Positions 46,130 through 58,535 are shown, counted from the stretch's first letter. The stretch is 64,000 nucleotides of DNA from Tamarix chinensis (GCA_030549775.1 CM060177.1:66331638-66395637), one strand, 5' to 3'. The notes: generated by a model not told the origin, from the letters alone. Program-made: numbers and translations.

Positions 46130-46575
46130 CATGGTGGTACTCGGTTTGTATGGTGGTATTTATGATTTTATGGAGGTATTAATGTTGTATGATGGTATTA
46201 ATGTTCTAGGGCGGTACTAATGGTTCGCATGGTGGTATTCGGGTTGTATGGTGGTATTTATGATTTTATGGAAGTATTAATGTTGTATGGTGGTAATTAT
46301 GATTTTATGGAAGTATTAATGTTGTATGGTGGTATTAAAGTTTGTATGGTGGTATAAATGTTCGTATGGGGGTATTAATGATTGCATAGTGGTATTAATG
46401 GCTTATGGTGGTATTAGGGTTTGTATGGTGGTATAAATGTTCGTATGGTGGTATTAATGTTTGCAGGGTGGTATTAATGGCTTATGGTGGTATTAGGGTT
46501 TGCATGGTGGTGTTATGGTTTGTGTGGTGGCATTAATGTTTGTATGGTGGTATTAATGATTGCATGGTGGAGTAT
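46130..46575 (+). repeat. About 20-bp GGTGGTATTAATG array of F
   Basis: GTATGGTGGTATTAATGTTT-like units spaced about 20 bp (for example near 46152, 46172 and 46191). It matches the second part of the central array in B. Confidence 0.85.
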
Positions 46576-47177
46576 GGGGTTGAGAGTGAGAACTCACTTA
46601 TATAAAAGATGAGCGGGGGTTTCTAAATGAGAGAAGAGATTTTGGGGTGAAAGAGGGAGGTTACTTGTTGAAGAAGTAAAGTGCTAGGGTTTGGTGCGGC
46701 CAACTAGGGTTGGCGTGGTCAGATAGGGTTTTGAATGGCCAACTAGGGTTTTGTCGGTCACATGTGAACTTGAGAGATAAAGTAACACATTTGGGGAATT
46801 TCCTAATAAAAGAATGAGGTGCGAGATAGAAAATAAAGTAACGTTTGGGTAAGTAAGAAAGAGTTGGGCCACATAGGTCCGATTAGGGTCTCTGAGGGGG
46901 AACCCTGGAGGGATGAGGATATGCGGAGTCGACATCATATGTATTGGGATGGCCTATATTCTTGGAGATTGTGCCTTACTATATGCCACTATGCCTAAGA
47001 GTACGGGGAATGGATGTCGGGTGTGAGAAGAGGTACGAGTCTCAAAATATAGGACGGGCCCTCTTGAGGGAGCAGTAGTAGAACATCAATGACATGCATG
47101 TCAAGGGTGGAATGATATCTAATAAAACACGGATAAGACACTAATCATGTAAAGTGAAAGATTGTTGAGCCGAGCCC

Positions 47178-47535
47178 AGACCGGTCCACCGGCAAATAAT
47201 AGTGGTCAGGAGCCGGGGTGCCTTGGAGACCGGTCCACCGGTAAATAATAGTGGTCAGGAGCGTTCTGCCCTGAATGTATACTTTCCGGTCCACCGGCTA
47301 TAATGGTGGGGGATTTCGTGCTCGACAAACCAAAGTAAGTAAGTTAAACCATGGGAAATATACTAAGTACTTACAGCGGAACATCATGTGAGTCGGGGCC
47401 AGACCGGTCCACCGGTAAATAATAGTGGCCAGGAGCATTTTGCCCTGGAGACCGGTCAACCGGCAAATAATAGTGGTCAGGAGCGTTCTGCCCTGAGTGT
47501 ATACTTTCCGGTCCACTGGCTATAATAGTGGGGTT
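47178..47535 (+). repeat. Two three-unit hairpin arrays of F
   Basis: CCGGTCCACCGG units at 47178-47315 and 47400-47535, separated by the phrase CTTACAGCGGAACATCATGTG. Small stems include CAGG-a-GC-GTTCT-GC-CCTG. Array 1 closes with GGGGGATTTCGTGCTC and array 2 with GGGTTCCCGCACTCACATGG. Confidence 0.9.
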
Positions 47536-48060
47536 CCCGCACTCACATGGATTATTAAAGAATATGTGTGAAATGGACATATTATTAACGAGGATAAAGA
47601 ATAAGTCATCGGAAAGTATTCAGGCCTTATCTTGCTGGTTATCACATGTTGTCTATATGATTGTGCTATGTATGTTATGTTGTATGATTGTATGCTTGGC
47701 CTTAGCGCACCAGCGCCCTTAATCAGTATTAGACCCGTACTGATACTACCTTGATTGAATGGGTCCTGTGATGATCCAATAATGGTGGGGAGCAGACCTC
47801 CTATGCAGGTATGATCAGTTACAAATTGTGGGGTGGAAGCCTTGGCTTGAGTGAGTAGGCGATCCGGATATTGGTCCCTTGGGATCTGTTTTATTGGCTA
47901 TATTTTGTACTACGCTTCTTGTTTTGAAACCGTACTCTAAGTTGTATTCCTAAACAATATTTTAACGGTTGTTGACTCGTGGTTTTCGTGAATGGTCTAT
48001 GTTAACTATGGACCTATGTTTTGATGACTCTTACTTAATGATTGTTTAGTTTAGCCTTAG

Positions 48061-48106
48061 CACTTAGTATCGGGACGGTAGGAGTGAACCGGTCCGGTAC
48101 TAAGTG
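48061..48106 (+). repeat. Terminal 19-8-19 hairpin of F
   Basis: CACTTAGTATCGGGACGGT pairs with ACCGGTCCGGTACTAAGTG: 18 of 19 positions, two as G-U, one A-G mismatch at position 15. Confidence 0.9.
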
Positions 48107-48206
48107 TGGCGGTAATACCCCCAAGTTTATGGTTTTAATTCTTTCGCTTCCGCTAAAACCTTTGTCTTAAACGAAATTTTTCAGTAGTAAATTTGGGGGT
48201 GTTACA

Positions 48207-48463
48207 CTAATGTAGTAATATGGTCTCAAAGGCATTTTGGTCATATTTAGCCTAATGCGCCCAAACGTGAATAGTTAATCTTTGGATTGGCTTATTATAA
48301 TTTTATCAATGATCTCGGAAATAATTGTAAACAATTAAAGTAATTAATATAAGAACATTGGATCTACATGAGTTTTATGTGATTTCATCATCACCTTGAT
48401 AAAACACTAATACCAAAAGTAAAAGACCTTAAGAGTGGTAATGGTGGCTCCTTTTGGGCCCGA
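48207..48463 (+). mobile_element. Giant LTR fragment K, left part
   Basis: AAAGGCATTTTGGTCATATTTAGCC and the AATAAGAC-type phrase with AAGAGTGGTAATGGTGGCTCC match N in antisense (27460-27300) and A at 11600-11670. So it is an A-subfamily fragment. It is broken by L at 48464 and resumes at 54339. Confidence 0.6.
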
Positions 48464-49212
48464 TGTGAAAGATAATAGATGATTACTCTTTGAAATATAA
48501 TACCTTTTTATCTTGTTCTTAGGTATAACTTGTGTTCAAAAATGATGGAAATGTCAAATAGGAAATATAGCCTTCAAATATATCTTGATAATTTCATGTT
48601 TATCTACACTAAGGTATACTCAATTCTAAGAGAAAATGCTAAGTTTTCTCTATAGAATAATTCTTTAACTCTCAAGACAAATCTAATTTGAAGAGGAAGG
48701 ATGGTAGATTTGAAAGTCTCTATTTGATTATTATTAATTGTCGATTCTATTTTGAATGAACACGACACCATCATCTACACACAGACATGTTGGCCAAGCT
48801 TACCCTTTACTAACCAAGCCCATCAAACTAGCCTAATTAATAAAGACTAACTAGTGCATAACTATATTACACATATAATGGCAACATTTACAAGTTACAA
48901 AAATTAAAAAGTGTACATAAAATAACAAAGCTATAAAAACCCTAATCATTTAATATATTGAATAATCATAAGCAATAACGCTTTATGTCTTATAGCATAG
49001 TCATCCAAAAAACTTTGTAACTCTTGTAATGCCATGTTTTTTTACACTAGATATCCTTAGTGGATTTTTATTCCAAACATATGTAATATCTACAAGAATT
49101 AATTAATAAAATATTAGAAATATTAGGATCTTCAAGAATAATTGGTACCTTCTCTAAGTCTGCTAACTTTTAATCTTTAGTATTAGATGAGTGAAATTGA
49201 GATTATCCTGCA
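48464..49212 (-). mobile_element. 3' LTR of L
   Basis: TGTGAAAGATAATAGATG...ATCCTGCA, 749 bp, pairs with 53580-54338. The two differ by many substitutions and small indels, so the insertion is old. Confidence 0.8.
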
Positions 49213-49399
49213 TCATTTTCTGATTTTAAAGAAGAATTGGTCCTCTAATTATCATCACAATAGTAAGGAGACAAATCGCTAATATTCAATGTCTTGGAAA
49301 CTTCCCCATAGTGTTAAGGTAATTCCAATTAATAATTTTTATTTCCAAATTTTATTAATATTTTAAATGATCCACTCGGTCTTAGCATAAGCTTGTTTT

Positions 49400-50200
49400 T
49401 TTTCAATTTAGAAATATTTTTTTTCTTAATTTTGGAAATAATTCACAAAATCTCTTGGTGAAAACACTTATTGAATTCGATTTTTGTTCACTTGAGTTTT
49501 ATATTTAGCATTAGATTATTCAATATTGTTTTTCATTTGCTCATAAGTTTTTTTATAAATTCAAATATTTCTTTAGTATCATAGTTCTTAATATCACCTT
49601 TCTTTAATGATAACATATCAACAAGAATTTTGATTAACTCCATAAACAACTTTAAATTCATTTGAATGAGTTGTACTTGAATAACTCCTTTGTATGCAAT
49701 TCATCATGTGCAAGTTTTATATCCCAATATATTGTACTTTTATTAACTAATAATCAAAGTAAAGTTTATAAAGTTCTATTAGTTGCAACAATTTGACCAA
49801 CAGTTTGTGGATGATGAGATTTACTAAACAACAACTTAGTAGCTAAAAAAAGTTTCACATCTCTATCGGACATTATAGTTTTGGAAATACCATGTAACCT
49901 TACTATCTCTTTGACTACCACATCATTTTCATCATCTAATTAGCTACAAGGTATGAACTATTCTAGTTTAGAATACCTATCTACTACAACCAAACTATAA
50001 TCCTTTATCATTTGTGTCCTTGGTAAAGCTAAGATAAAGTCCATATTAATACTATCCTATGGTTGACTAGGAAATGGTTAAGGAGTATACAAATCTTTAT
50101 GGAAGAAACTCATAATCTTTGGAGATGTCAATCATCTCTCAATAATAGTGTGTACTTATTTGAACATTCATGCTCATTAGAACTTTTATTATAATATTTT
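49400..50200 (-). pseudogene. Integrase remnant of L
   Basis: On the minus strand: SINMDFILALPRTQ (about 50055-50015, holding the first catalytic D), VVVDRYSKLE, VKEIVRLHGISKTIMSDRD (about 49920-49860, second D) and HHPQTVGQIVATNRTL. The order and spacing are those of a gypsy integrase core. Internal stops (for example in the PLPVPSQPW segment) inactivate it. Confidence 0.8.
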
Positions 50201-50890
50201 CTTATTTTTATGAATAGAAAAATGACCACCTATACCGACTTCTCTCACATACTTCCTTAAAAACTAAATAATGCACGATAGAATGAGGCACATATAATTT
50301 ATTAAGGTTGAAACGAAAGTCTTCTTGAAGTGTATAACTACCATAACTATGGTTATTTTTAATTACATGCATTATAAATCTCAAAATCAATCTTCATCAT
50401 TTATATATAGTTCTTTCAACATTTCAAAACCTAATAACTTAACATGCAGCATGAGAAGTATCATAGATCTACTAAATAATGCATTTGCTATAACATTTTC
50501 TTTACCATCCAAATGTTTGATAGAAGACACAAAGGATTTTAAGAAACAAACCCATTTTGCACGTCTAGTACTAATCTTCTTTTCTCTTTTCTCTATGTAA
50601 ATATTTTAAACTTTCATGATCAAAATTCAAAAAAACCAAATATTTTAGGTCTCAAATAATGGCCCCATGTTTTTAAACATCTTATAATGACATTAAATTA
50701 TTTATCATATGTGAAATAATTCAACTTGACCCATTTAATTTTTCACTAAGGAAAATAATGGCCTATTTTTCTTGAGAAAGTAAACCTTCTATCCCTACAC
50801 CTCTATCATCACATGTACCTTCAAAAAATTTATTAATGTTTGGTGAGGATGATACAAGTGCATCACCTAAGTTGTCTTTCAAAGTCTCAA
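50200..50890 (-). pseudogene. RNase H remnant of L
   Basis: GKENVIANALFSRSMILL (about 50515-50460), with VIANAL for VVADAL, then KLLGFEMLKELYINDED (about 50440-50390), the linker typical of Reina-type pol. The N-terminal part is decayed. Confidence 0.7.
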
Positions 50891-50895
50891 AGGCT

Positions 50896-51560
50896 TTAGT
50901 TGGATCCTCTCCCTATTTGAATTCCCCTTTCTTCATGAGGCATATCATTAGCATAGTAATAGGTTAGAACTCCTGGATGAACATCTTTGGTTATTGGCCA
51001 ATATTGAATATATTGTATTTTTATGGGATACACTTTTATATCTTCATTTATTACAATATAGGTAAGAAAAACAAAACTCAAAAGCATAAAGTCACATTTT
51101 TCCAAAGTGTTTAGCTTCCCTTAGCTTATTAAATAATCTCCTCAGATGAATAAGATGATGATGCTCATTTTTACTATAAATGAGTATATCATCTAAGTAC
51201 ACCACAATGAAGATGTGATGAAAAGGGCAAAAAAACATCATGCATTAGTCTCATAAATGAAAACTAAAAGGCTAAAACCCACTCATTAATTCCATATATT
51301 ATTTCAAATGTAGTCTTCCATCCCTTTCTCTTGTTCTCATTTTATGATATCCACTTTTCAGATCAATTTTAGAGAATACTTATACTCCACACAATTCCTA
51401 TAACATGTCATATAATATGGGTATAGGAATTTGATATTTTATAATTATATTATTTATAGTTATAGAGTCAATACATGTGTGCCACGTATCATCTTTTTCT
51501 GAAATAAATAATGCAATTACACAACATGGAGTCATGCTCTCTCTATAATTTTTCTATAAG
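50896..51560 (-). pseudogene. Reverse transcriptase remnant of L
   Basis: Order on the minus strand: KIDLKSGYHKMRTRERDG (about 51385-51330), a decayed segment, then an intact active-site run IVVYLDDILIYSKNEHHH (about 51210-51160), HLRRLFNKL, and the 69-codon open frame at 51105-50896 covering EKCDFMLLSFVFLTYIV and YWPITKDVH (for KCTFM-VIFLGFVVS and WPTPKTVHE). The YLDD pair is kept although neighbouring parts are broken by frameshifts. Confidence 0.85.
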
Positions 51561-51849
51561 CTCCTGTACTTGTTTCTATATTTCCTTAGCCTCTTATAGG
51601 TAAAATTGGTAAAGCACACTAAGCATTAAGTCTATAGCATGTTATATTATTCTTTTAGGTGATAATCCAAGTAGTAAGTCATCAAGAAATACATCATTAT
51701 ACTCATTAATAATCTCATTTAATTTAGGATTTTCTCTATGTTTCTCCCCTTTTAGGGAATCCTTGCTAATCCTAGTATAACAACTACCTTCTTATTGAAT
51801 ACATTCTTATTGATAATCAAAGTAGTAATTCATCAAGAAATACATCAAG

Positions 51850-52600
51850 AAATACAACCTTTGCCTTACCTTTCATATCTCGGGTAGGTCCGTACTTCTC
51901 ATCAGCATTGTAGAGCTTGGGGTACCTGTCCCATTCATTGTAACTTGAGTACCTGTGTATTACTTTATAGAAAAAGTAATTTTCTTGGCATGAGGCTTAG
52001 TGAACTTGATTTACCTTTCAACTCTCCAAGATATCTTAATTATATCATTAAGCATCATATAAACATATTTTAACTTTATCTAGAATTTTCATGTCAAGGC
52101 CACATATAAATATAGCACATTTTTGTTCTTTTTTTCTCATGGAATTCATATATAAGTGCTAATCATTCAATCTCCATAACATATTCTTTACACTTAGAAG
52201 TCCTTGTCTAAGACTAGTCAATCTAATTTGATTAACTTCCTCGTAATCTTTAGCTACAAATTTCTTCCTTACATTTTTCTTTTGTTTATCCCAAGATATG
52301 ATTACAGATTTACCTTCTCTTTCCTTACTCTATTTCAAGTTATCATATTATATCCTAAAATACTTCTTAAACTTAAGAGTAAATAGTTTACATTTTTGCT
52401 TATCATGATAATCTTTGCACTCAAATATACCCTCTACCTCATTTTACCATTAAAGAATTAAATTAACATCAAGTTAATCATCAAAATTAGGAAGATGAAG
52501 TTTGCTCTTGTATATTTTTTACTGAATATTGCTTGGCAAATCGAGACTCCATTCTTTACAATTATGTTTGCATTGTAGGAATTTTTTTAAGTTGAGCATT
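51850..52600 (-). pseudogene. Gag remnant of L
   Basis: Identified by position and by match to gag in P. It reads as short interrupted frames. No complete zinc knuckle is visible. 52600-53567 is leader-like sequence without motifs. Confidence 0.5.
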
Positions 52601-53565
52601 AGTTGTATCTAGGTTGGTTGGCCTATTTTGGTTTACCTTAAACATGACATTAAGATTTGGCTCCCCTTCCATTTAATTCAACTTGCTAACACAATCTAAA
52701 AGTTAGAAACCCTTAGGATTTCAGTTGAGAAACTTGAATCAAATAGTTGTTACTCCTTAGTCCTTGGTTGGTTATTGCAGGAAATTCTGATTCTAATTAA
52801 TCAAACACATAGCAAACAATCAAATATACCCAAAAAAAGGAATTATCACACCTTACCTGTTTCTTGCAAAGTTCTTGATGTAGAATTCATAAAAGATTAT
52901 GGTTAAGTCATTGAATTCACCACCAACATTCATGCACATTTTCTATGTTACTTTGCGTATTATGCTTAAGGTAAAAGTAATCCAATAATCTACAAACATG
53001 ATATACATATAGTTCATAATTTAACTCGCCCAAATTAAGAGCTACACATGATTCCATAGCTAAGGAAATAAAACTCACAATTCGCACAATCCTTTTTAAA
53101 CAATCATGTTGTGGTTATTAACAAACAATGAATGATCACTTTCAACAATCGGTACCAATAACCAAATGTTGTTATTTAGGACATATGACTAACCTTATCA
53201 CATAGGACATCATACAAGGTAAATTCCATAAAAAAATATATAACACAATCAATATGCCTACAAGATGTTCCTTCCTAAATCGTAAATAAATAAATAAAAT
53301 ATGCAACTAGTCATCATTTTTTATTCTTTTGCATGCAAATATTCAAGATTTCTTTCAAGATTTTTATGTCACATTATCTATAACCATGCATGTATACTTT
53401 AGAGTATACACATGCTTTAAAATTCTATGAAAATCAAACAAGATTCAAAGAAAACAAATAAGAATGATAAAGAAACACACTATAGGACCTATAGTAATAT
53501 AGGTGATGATTTTGACTTTAATGAAGGATTCTCTCTCAATTGAAGTCAAACCAAGACCCTTCTTT

Positions 53566-53579
53566 GATATCATATTTTA
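53566..53579 (-). other. Primer-binding site of L
   Basis: Minus strand reads ATGATATCAAAGAAGGG beside the 5' LTR, a decayed TGGTATCAGAGC (initiator tRNA-Met) site. Confidence 0.65.
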
Positions 53580-54338
53580 TGTACAAAATAATGGATTATT
53601 ACTTTCATAATTTTATCTTATTTCTTGTGTTGAATTTGTCTTTTAAAATAATGGAAATGTCAACTACGAATTATAGTCTTGAAAGACACCTTGTTATTTT
53701 GATGTTGATCTACACTAAGATCAACTCAATTCTCAATATAAATCACCAATTTTTCTCTATTGAAAAATTCTTCAACTATCGCGATAAATCTCACTTGAAG
53801 AGGAAGGAAGGGAGATTCAAAATTCTCTCTATGATTCTTATTAATTATTGATTATTATAAATTTTTTATTCTGGTGTGAATGTATACGACACCATTACAC
53901 ATATCTATACCCATGTAGGTCTAGTTTAACCTTTATTAATGAAGCCTATCTAATTGGCCGAATTAATAAAGACTAAACAATGCATGCCTATATTTCACAT
54001 AAAATGGATACAATAACAAGTGACAAGCATTACAAAGAATACATAAAATAACAAAGCTACACAAAATCCTAATGACGTAATACATTATATGATCACATGT
54101 AATAAAACTTTGTATCTTGTAGCTTTATCTTCCATGAAACTTTCTAACCTTTGTAATGCTATTTTATTGTATACTAGATACCTTTGGTGGATTGATCTTG
54201 GAAAAATGTGTAATATCTAGAAGAACTACTTAATAAAATATTAGAAGTATTAAGATATTCAAGAATAACAAGTATGATCTCTAATAATACAACTCTTGAT
54301 CTTCAATATTAGAAGAGTGAGACTGAGATACTACTACA
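53580..54338 (-). mobile_element. 5' LTR of L
   Basis: TGTACAAAATAATGG...GATACTACTACA, 759 bp, partner of 48464-49212. An open frame at 53540-53851 on the other strand is not coding. Confidence 0.8.
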
Positions 54339-54707
54339 TTAGGGTTGCTACCCTAAAGATATTGTTTAGCCCAAGGTTAATTCTAGATTTTTACCATTGT
54401 TGCTTATTGACCCGACAAGGCACTATATCTACATCTATTTTGTTCTTCATACTGATAGGGGATATGCATACTCAATAGGGTACTATACTACCTTTATGTA
54501 CTAGTGCGACTAAGGAATTTTGAAACCTTCGGCTGACTATAAGAAGGATATTATATCGCATTAGTCTGCCATTATAACTAGAGTACCTTAATTTCTTCAA
54601 GCAAATTGATTTCCCTTAGAGTAATAAAACTAGAAATAATTGATGCATTATAGATTATGGGATTATTGCATTGATTGGTCATATCTTTTTTGCCTACTTA
54701 TGGTTTG
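54339..54707 (+). mobile_element. Giant LTR fragment K, middle part
   Basis: AGGGTTGCTACCCTAAAGATATTG...CTCAATAGGGTACTAT follows 11680-11850 of A (GGGGTCGCTACCCTAAGGACGTGG). It ends in a 30-bp repeat that is interrupted by D. Confidence 0.65.
54703..54707. repeat. Target-site duplication of D, left (GTTTG)
   Basis: Identical to 59199-59203. Confidence 0.95.
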
Positions 54708-55019
54708 TGTAATCCCCCAAAAATTTCGAAAACCTATATTTTAATAAATTAATTTTATTTGGAATAAAATTTCTTTAAGATTAATTATTTAAATAATTTT
54801 ATGGATTTTGCAGTATGTAAATTTGGATAAGAGTATTTAATAAATTAAAAATAAATATTTTGCTATTTATCATATTGTTTTATTTAAATAATTTTCCAAA
54901 CTAATATTTTACCAACCTTCTCCTTTTTAAACTAATATATTAGATTATAATGAATTAAATTATTAAATTAAATGATTTATCAAGAACATTATATTTTATG
55001 GTATTATAAATTAATTTAC

Positions 55020-56165
55020 CTTATTTTTTCCTATTTTCCATTTCTTTTTCCCCCTTTTCCTCTTCTTCTCTTCTTTTTCCCATTTTTTTCCTCCCTTGAG
55101 CCGCTCGGCCAGGCCAATCCCAACTCCTGCACATTGGGCCTTTGGCCCGCTTCCTCCCCTGCCCCTCGTGCGCCCGCCCAGCCGCAGCCTTCTTTTCCCC
55201 CTGGACCGGCCGATTTACCTTATTTTTTTTTTCTTTTCCTGCGCCGGTCCGCCCGCCAGCCTTCTTCTTCTCTTTTCTTCTACTACCCCGTCGCCTATAC
55301 ACGCCGACGACAACCTGCGCATGCCCAACCACCTGCAACTGCAGCCACCTACCTCCCTCTCCCTCTCTCTCTTCTCCCGTCATTTTCTTTCCATTTCGAG
55401 CCAAACCAGCCCTGCCACCCGACCACCATTTGCCACCTACAGCACCGATCGCCGGCCATCCCTGCCCCTCTCTTCTCCCTCTTCTTTTTCTCCATCTCCC
55501 CAGCCCTCCATTCACCTCATTTTCGAGCCCTTCTCCTCCCCCGAGCTCCCTCCTCTCTCCTTCCTTCTTCCCCATTTTTCTTCCTCGGTTTTTGATCACC
55601 GCAGCCCACCGCCGCCTGCACCACCTCGCCCAGCCCCTACGCCGCCTTCTGCCACCACCTACTACCACCCTGCACCACCATGCCGCCCCTCGAGCCCTAC
55701 ACTCCCTCCCTTCTCGACTCCTCTTCTTTTTCTCCCTAATTTTCCCCCTTACCACCGAGCCGCCTACAACCGCCGCTTCCGCAGCCTTCCGGCCACCTCT
55801 GCCGCCACCCAACCCACCGTTTGACACCCTGCAACCCCCTCTACAACCGCCATGCCTTAGTTGGCCGAAAACAACTCTTGCACCCCTCCATTTTTCCCTC
55901 TCTTTTTCCTTCCTTCACAACCCTTTCCTCTCGACCCTTCTCGGCAGCCAACTTCGCCGCCTTGCCACCGCCGTCTCCTCCGCCCTATGCCGCCTTGAAA
56001 CCACCCTTAGCCTCCACCTACACCCCCTCTTCATTTCTGCACCATTCCCTTGCCTTAGAACCTCCCCTAACCACCTTCTTTTCTAGCCCAAAGGCCCCAA
56101 CCCAAAAATGGCTTATTTTTCTCCCTTCACCCTGTTTGAGCCCTTTTCTCCCCATGATTATGCAT
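55020..56165 (+). promoter_or_regulatory. C/T- and CCG-rich domain of D
   Basis: Matches 8350-9570 of A with many small indels. Frames of up to 314 codons (plus) and 268 codons (minus) overlap, are Pro/Ser- or Arg/Gly-rich and are not kept between A and D, which argues against protein coding. Confidence 0.6.
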
Positions 56166-56169
56166 GAAA

Positions 56170-56193
56170 CTCACGCTGCTCATGCAGCGTGAG
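56170..56193 (+). repeat. 24-nt perfect hairpin of D
   Basis: CTCACGCTGC-TCAT-GCAGCGTGAG, identical to 9577-9600 in A. Confidence 0.85.
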
Positions 56194-56819
56194 CTCCCCC
56201 TTATTTTCAAACTCATTTGGTTAAGTTTTGACGTATATCCATATTTAATTAAAGTGTATTATCATTAAATAAATTTGTTTTATAAAGTTTTATCCTTTTT
56301 AACTTCTTATTTCTAACAATAATGATGGATATTATTTTTAGGTGTTGAGTTGCTAACTATGCTTGGTAAGATTTGATATTTTGCGGGATTAAGGTAACCG
56401 TTAATCCTCCTTTAAATATATGGAAAAACGTATGCAAGCACATTAAGGGTTCAGTATGATTTTATGCATGTTTTGTATGCTTAGCATGATATGTATATGG
56501 TTTCTTATATTGTTTGATAAAAAGAAAAAAGCATGATAACTTTTGTGCCATATGTAGGTATGTTAATTAAGAATGGAGTTTGATTATGGATGGAAATGTT
56601 AAATACTTGTTTATGATATATCATGTTACTAATGCATGAATGATGTTATTGTTTAAGGGTATTTTAGTAATTATGCTTATGAGGTATGTAAATCAATGTA
56701 TGTAGTTTCTAATGAGTATTATGTTGAAAAATGACAAGTTGGTGGACTTAGATGATAAAAATGAAGTATTAATATCATTATTTTATGTAGTGTTAGTAAA
56801 TTCATAAAAATGGTCAATA

Positions 56820-58040
56820 AAGGGGTTGAGTGGAGATTTCATAAGTGAAAAAGGGCATTTTGGTAATTTTGTAAACAAAAAGAGTATTTTGGTAATTTAA
56901 AAATAAAGGGGTTAAATGATAATTTATAAGTAAAGGATAAAATTGTAAGTTGTGAGAAAGAAGGGTAAAATTGTAATTTTGGAAGTAGGGGTAAAATAGT
57001 AATTTTGGATGAAGGAGGGCATTATGGTAATTTTGGAGGTAGAGGGGCAAAATCGTAATTTCATAAGTAAAGGGTAATATGGTAAATTTTATAAGTGAAT
57101 GGTGAAGTGGTAATTTATAAGTAAAGGGGTAATATGATAATTTGGAAAAGAAGGGCAAAATGGTAATTATGTAAGGAAAGATAAAGATGGTAATCTTGGA
57201 TGTGGAGGGGTAAAAAAGTAATTTGTAAAGTAAAAGATGTATGGTGTTAATTTTCATAAATAAAAGAATATTATGGTAAAATTGGATGTAAGGGGTAAAA
57301 TGGTAATTTTGTAAATAAAAGGATATTATGGTAAACTTGGGATTAAAGGGTAATGTGGTAATTATAATAACGACAAAAGATAATTTAGCAATTAAATTAT
57401 GATTGTAGAAGGGCAATTGGATAAGTATGATGCTATAGAAGGGTAATTTGGTAAATTAACCAATTAAAGGGCATTATGGTAATTTTAAATATGGAGAGGG
57501 GTAAAATTGGTGATTATAATTATGAAGAAGGGTAAATTAATTATGAGGAAGGTTAATTTGGAATTTATGATAATTGAAAAGGGTAAATGGCAATTAAAAT
57601 AATTGAGAGAGGTAAAATGGTAATTATGATAAAGGAGAAGGGCAATTTGGTAATTTATCTAACTAAAGGGGCAAAATCTGTAATTTAAGCAGCTAAAGGA
57701 TAAAGTGATAATTATTTAACCAACTAAAGGGGAAAAATAGTAATCATGATAATGAAGGAGGGTAATTTAGTAATTTATCCAACTCAAGGGCAATTTAGTA
57801 ATTATAACAAAGGGGAAGGGCGATTTGGTGATCTAACCAACCATTGGGAAATATGATAAGTGTAGCAATTATGAGGGGTGAATGGTGATCTAAAAAGTGT
57901 AGGGGATAATTTGGTAACCTAAACCGTATAAAGGGTAATTTGGTAATTATGTAACGTAAAGGGTAATATGGTAATTTGGCGAGGAAGGAATGGATACTTA
58001 ACAATTGTATAGGTAAAGGGCAAATGAGTAGTTTATACCT
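56820..58040 (+). repeat. 27-28-bp-period array of D
   Basis: Same units as A, in the same order, with private point changes. A 200-codon minus-strand frame (57416-56814) arises from the absence of CTA/TTA/TCA in the antisense phase and is not called. Confidence 0.85.
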
Positions 58041-58384
58041 AACACGCCTTTGAGATTGTGGAACATTATAATATGATTCAAATAATGTTGATTAGCCAAG
58101 TAAGAGTATTTGATAATTAGTATGGCCTCAATGTTTTCTCTGTGAATTTCTGGATAATCATCTGAATAAGAAATGATTAATGATATCATAACGATTAAAA
58201 GTGAATAAGTAACAGATTATCGTGCTTTTCATGATCACCTTAATTAAGACACTATTACTTAAAGTGAAAGACCTCGAGATCGGGAATGGTGGGGGTCTCG
58301 AGCTCAATAAAATCAGTTCTGTATGTGAATAAGATTATGGAAAAACACTAATCACTTATAGTGGAACACCATGTGAGTTGGGGC

Positions 58385-58535
58385 CAGACCGGTCCACCGG
58401 CAAATAATAGTGGTCAGATGCGTTATGCCCTGTATGTTTACCTTCCGGTCCACCGGCAATAATAGTGGTCAGAGGCGTTCTGCCCTGTGTGTTGACTTCC
58501 GGTCCACCGGCTATAATAGTGGGGTTCTCGCACTC
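58385..58535 (+). repeat. Three-unit hairpin array of D
   Basis: Three CCGGTCCACCGG units with AATAATAGTGGTCAG and stems such as CAG-a-GGC-GTTCT-GCC-CTG, closing as GGGGTTCTCGCACTCACATGG. The first array is lost except for its closing phrase at 58290. Confidence 0.9.

Larger units (their letters stand above)
44908..48206 (+). mobile_element. 5'-truncated giant LTR F
   Basis: Begins abruptly in ATT repeats and ends TAAATTTGGGGGTGTTACA (48206). It corresponds to B from about 14900 on: ATT runs, GAGGAGCGCACTCCAAGCCCGG (B: GGAGCGTGCTCC...CGG), AGGTAAGGA, the GGTGGTATTAATG array, two hairpin arrays and the terminal hairpin. It lacks the start and C/T-rich domain, about 1.7 kb. Breakage inside a microsatellite explains the left end. 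No target duplication can be expected. No coding region. Confidence 0.8.
48464..54338 (-). mobile_element. Reina-like Ty3/gypsy element L (both LTRs present)
   Basis: About 5.9 kb, with two matching LTRs (48464-49212 and 53580-54338) and, on the minus strand, primer-binding site, gag, RT, RNase H and integrase in order. Short total length, sub-kilobase LTRs, a tRNA-Met site and the phrases KIDLKSGYHKMR, KLLGFE-KELY and VRLHG-KTIMSDRD point to a chromovirus of the Reina type (from memory). It splits fragment K. Ends are uncertain by about 6 bp because no clean target duplication is seen (K sequence TTAGGGTTGC on the right overlaps TTGGGCCCGA on the left). Confidence 0.8.

Noticed and set aside
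47298..47580. Two overlapping minus-strand frames of about 70 codons
   Set aside because: Lie across the hairpin arrays of F. The repeated peptide merely mirrors the repeat.
53540..53851. 103-codon plus-strand frame
   Set aside because: Lies mostly within the 5' LTR of L on the opposite strand. The other LTR of L has no matching frame.
55021..56192. 314- and 268-codon frames on opposite strands in D
   Set aside because: Same C-rich LTR domain. Proline/serine or arginine/glycine low complexity, no shared protein with A.
56814..57416. 200-codon minus-strand frame, and its shorter partner at 10483-10785
   Set aside because: They run through the 27-28-bp array, whose period is not a multiple of three. 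Tyr/Phe/Leu/Thr-rich low complexity.
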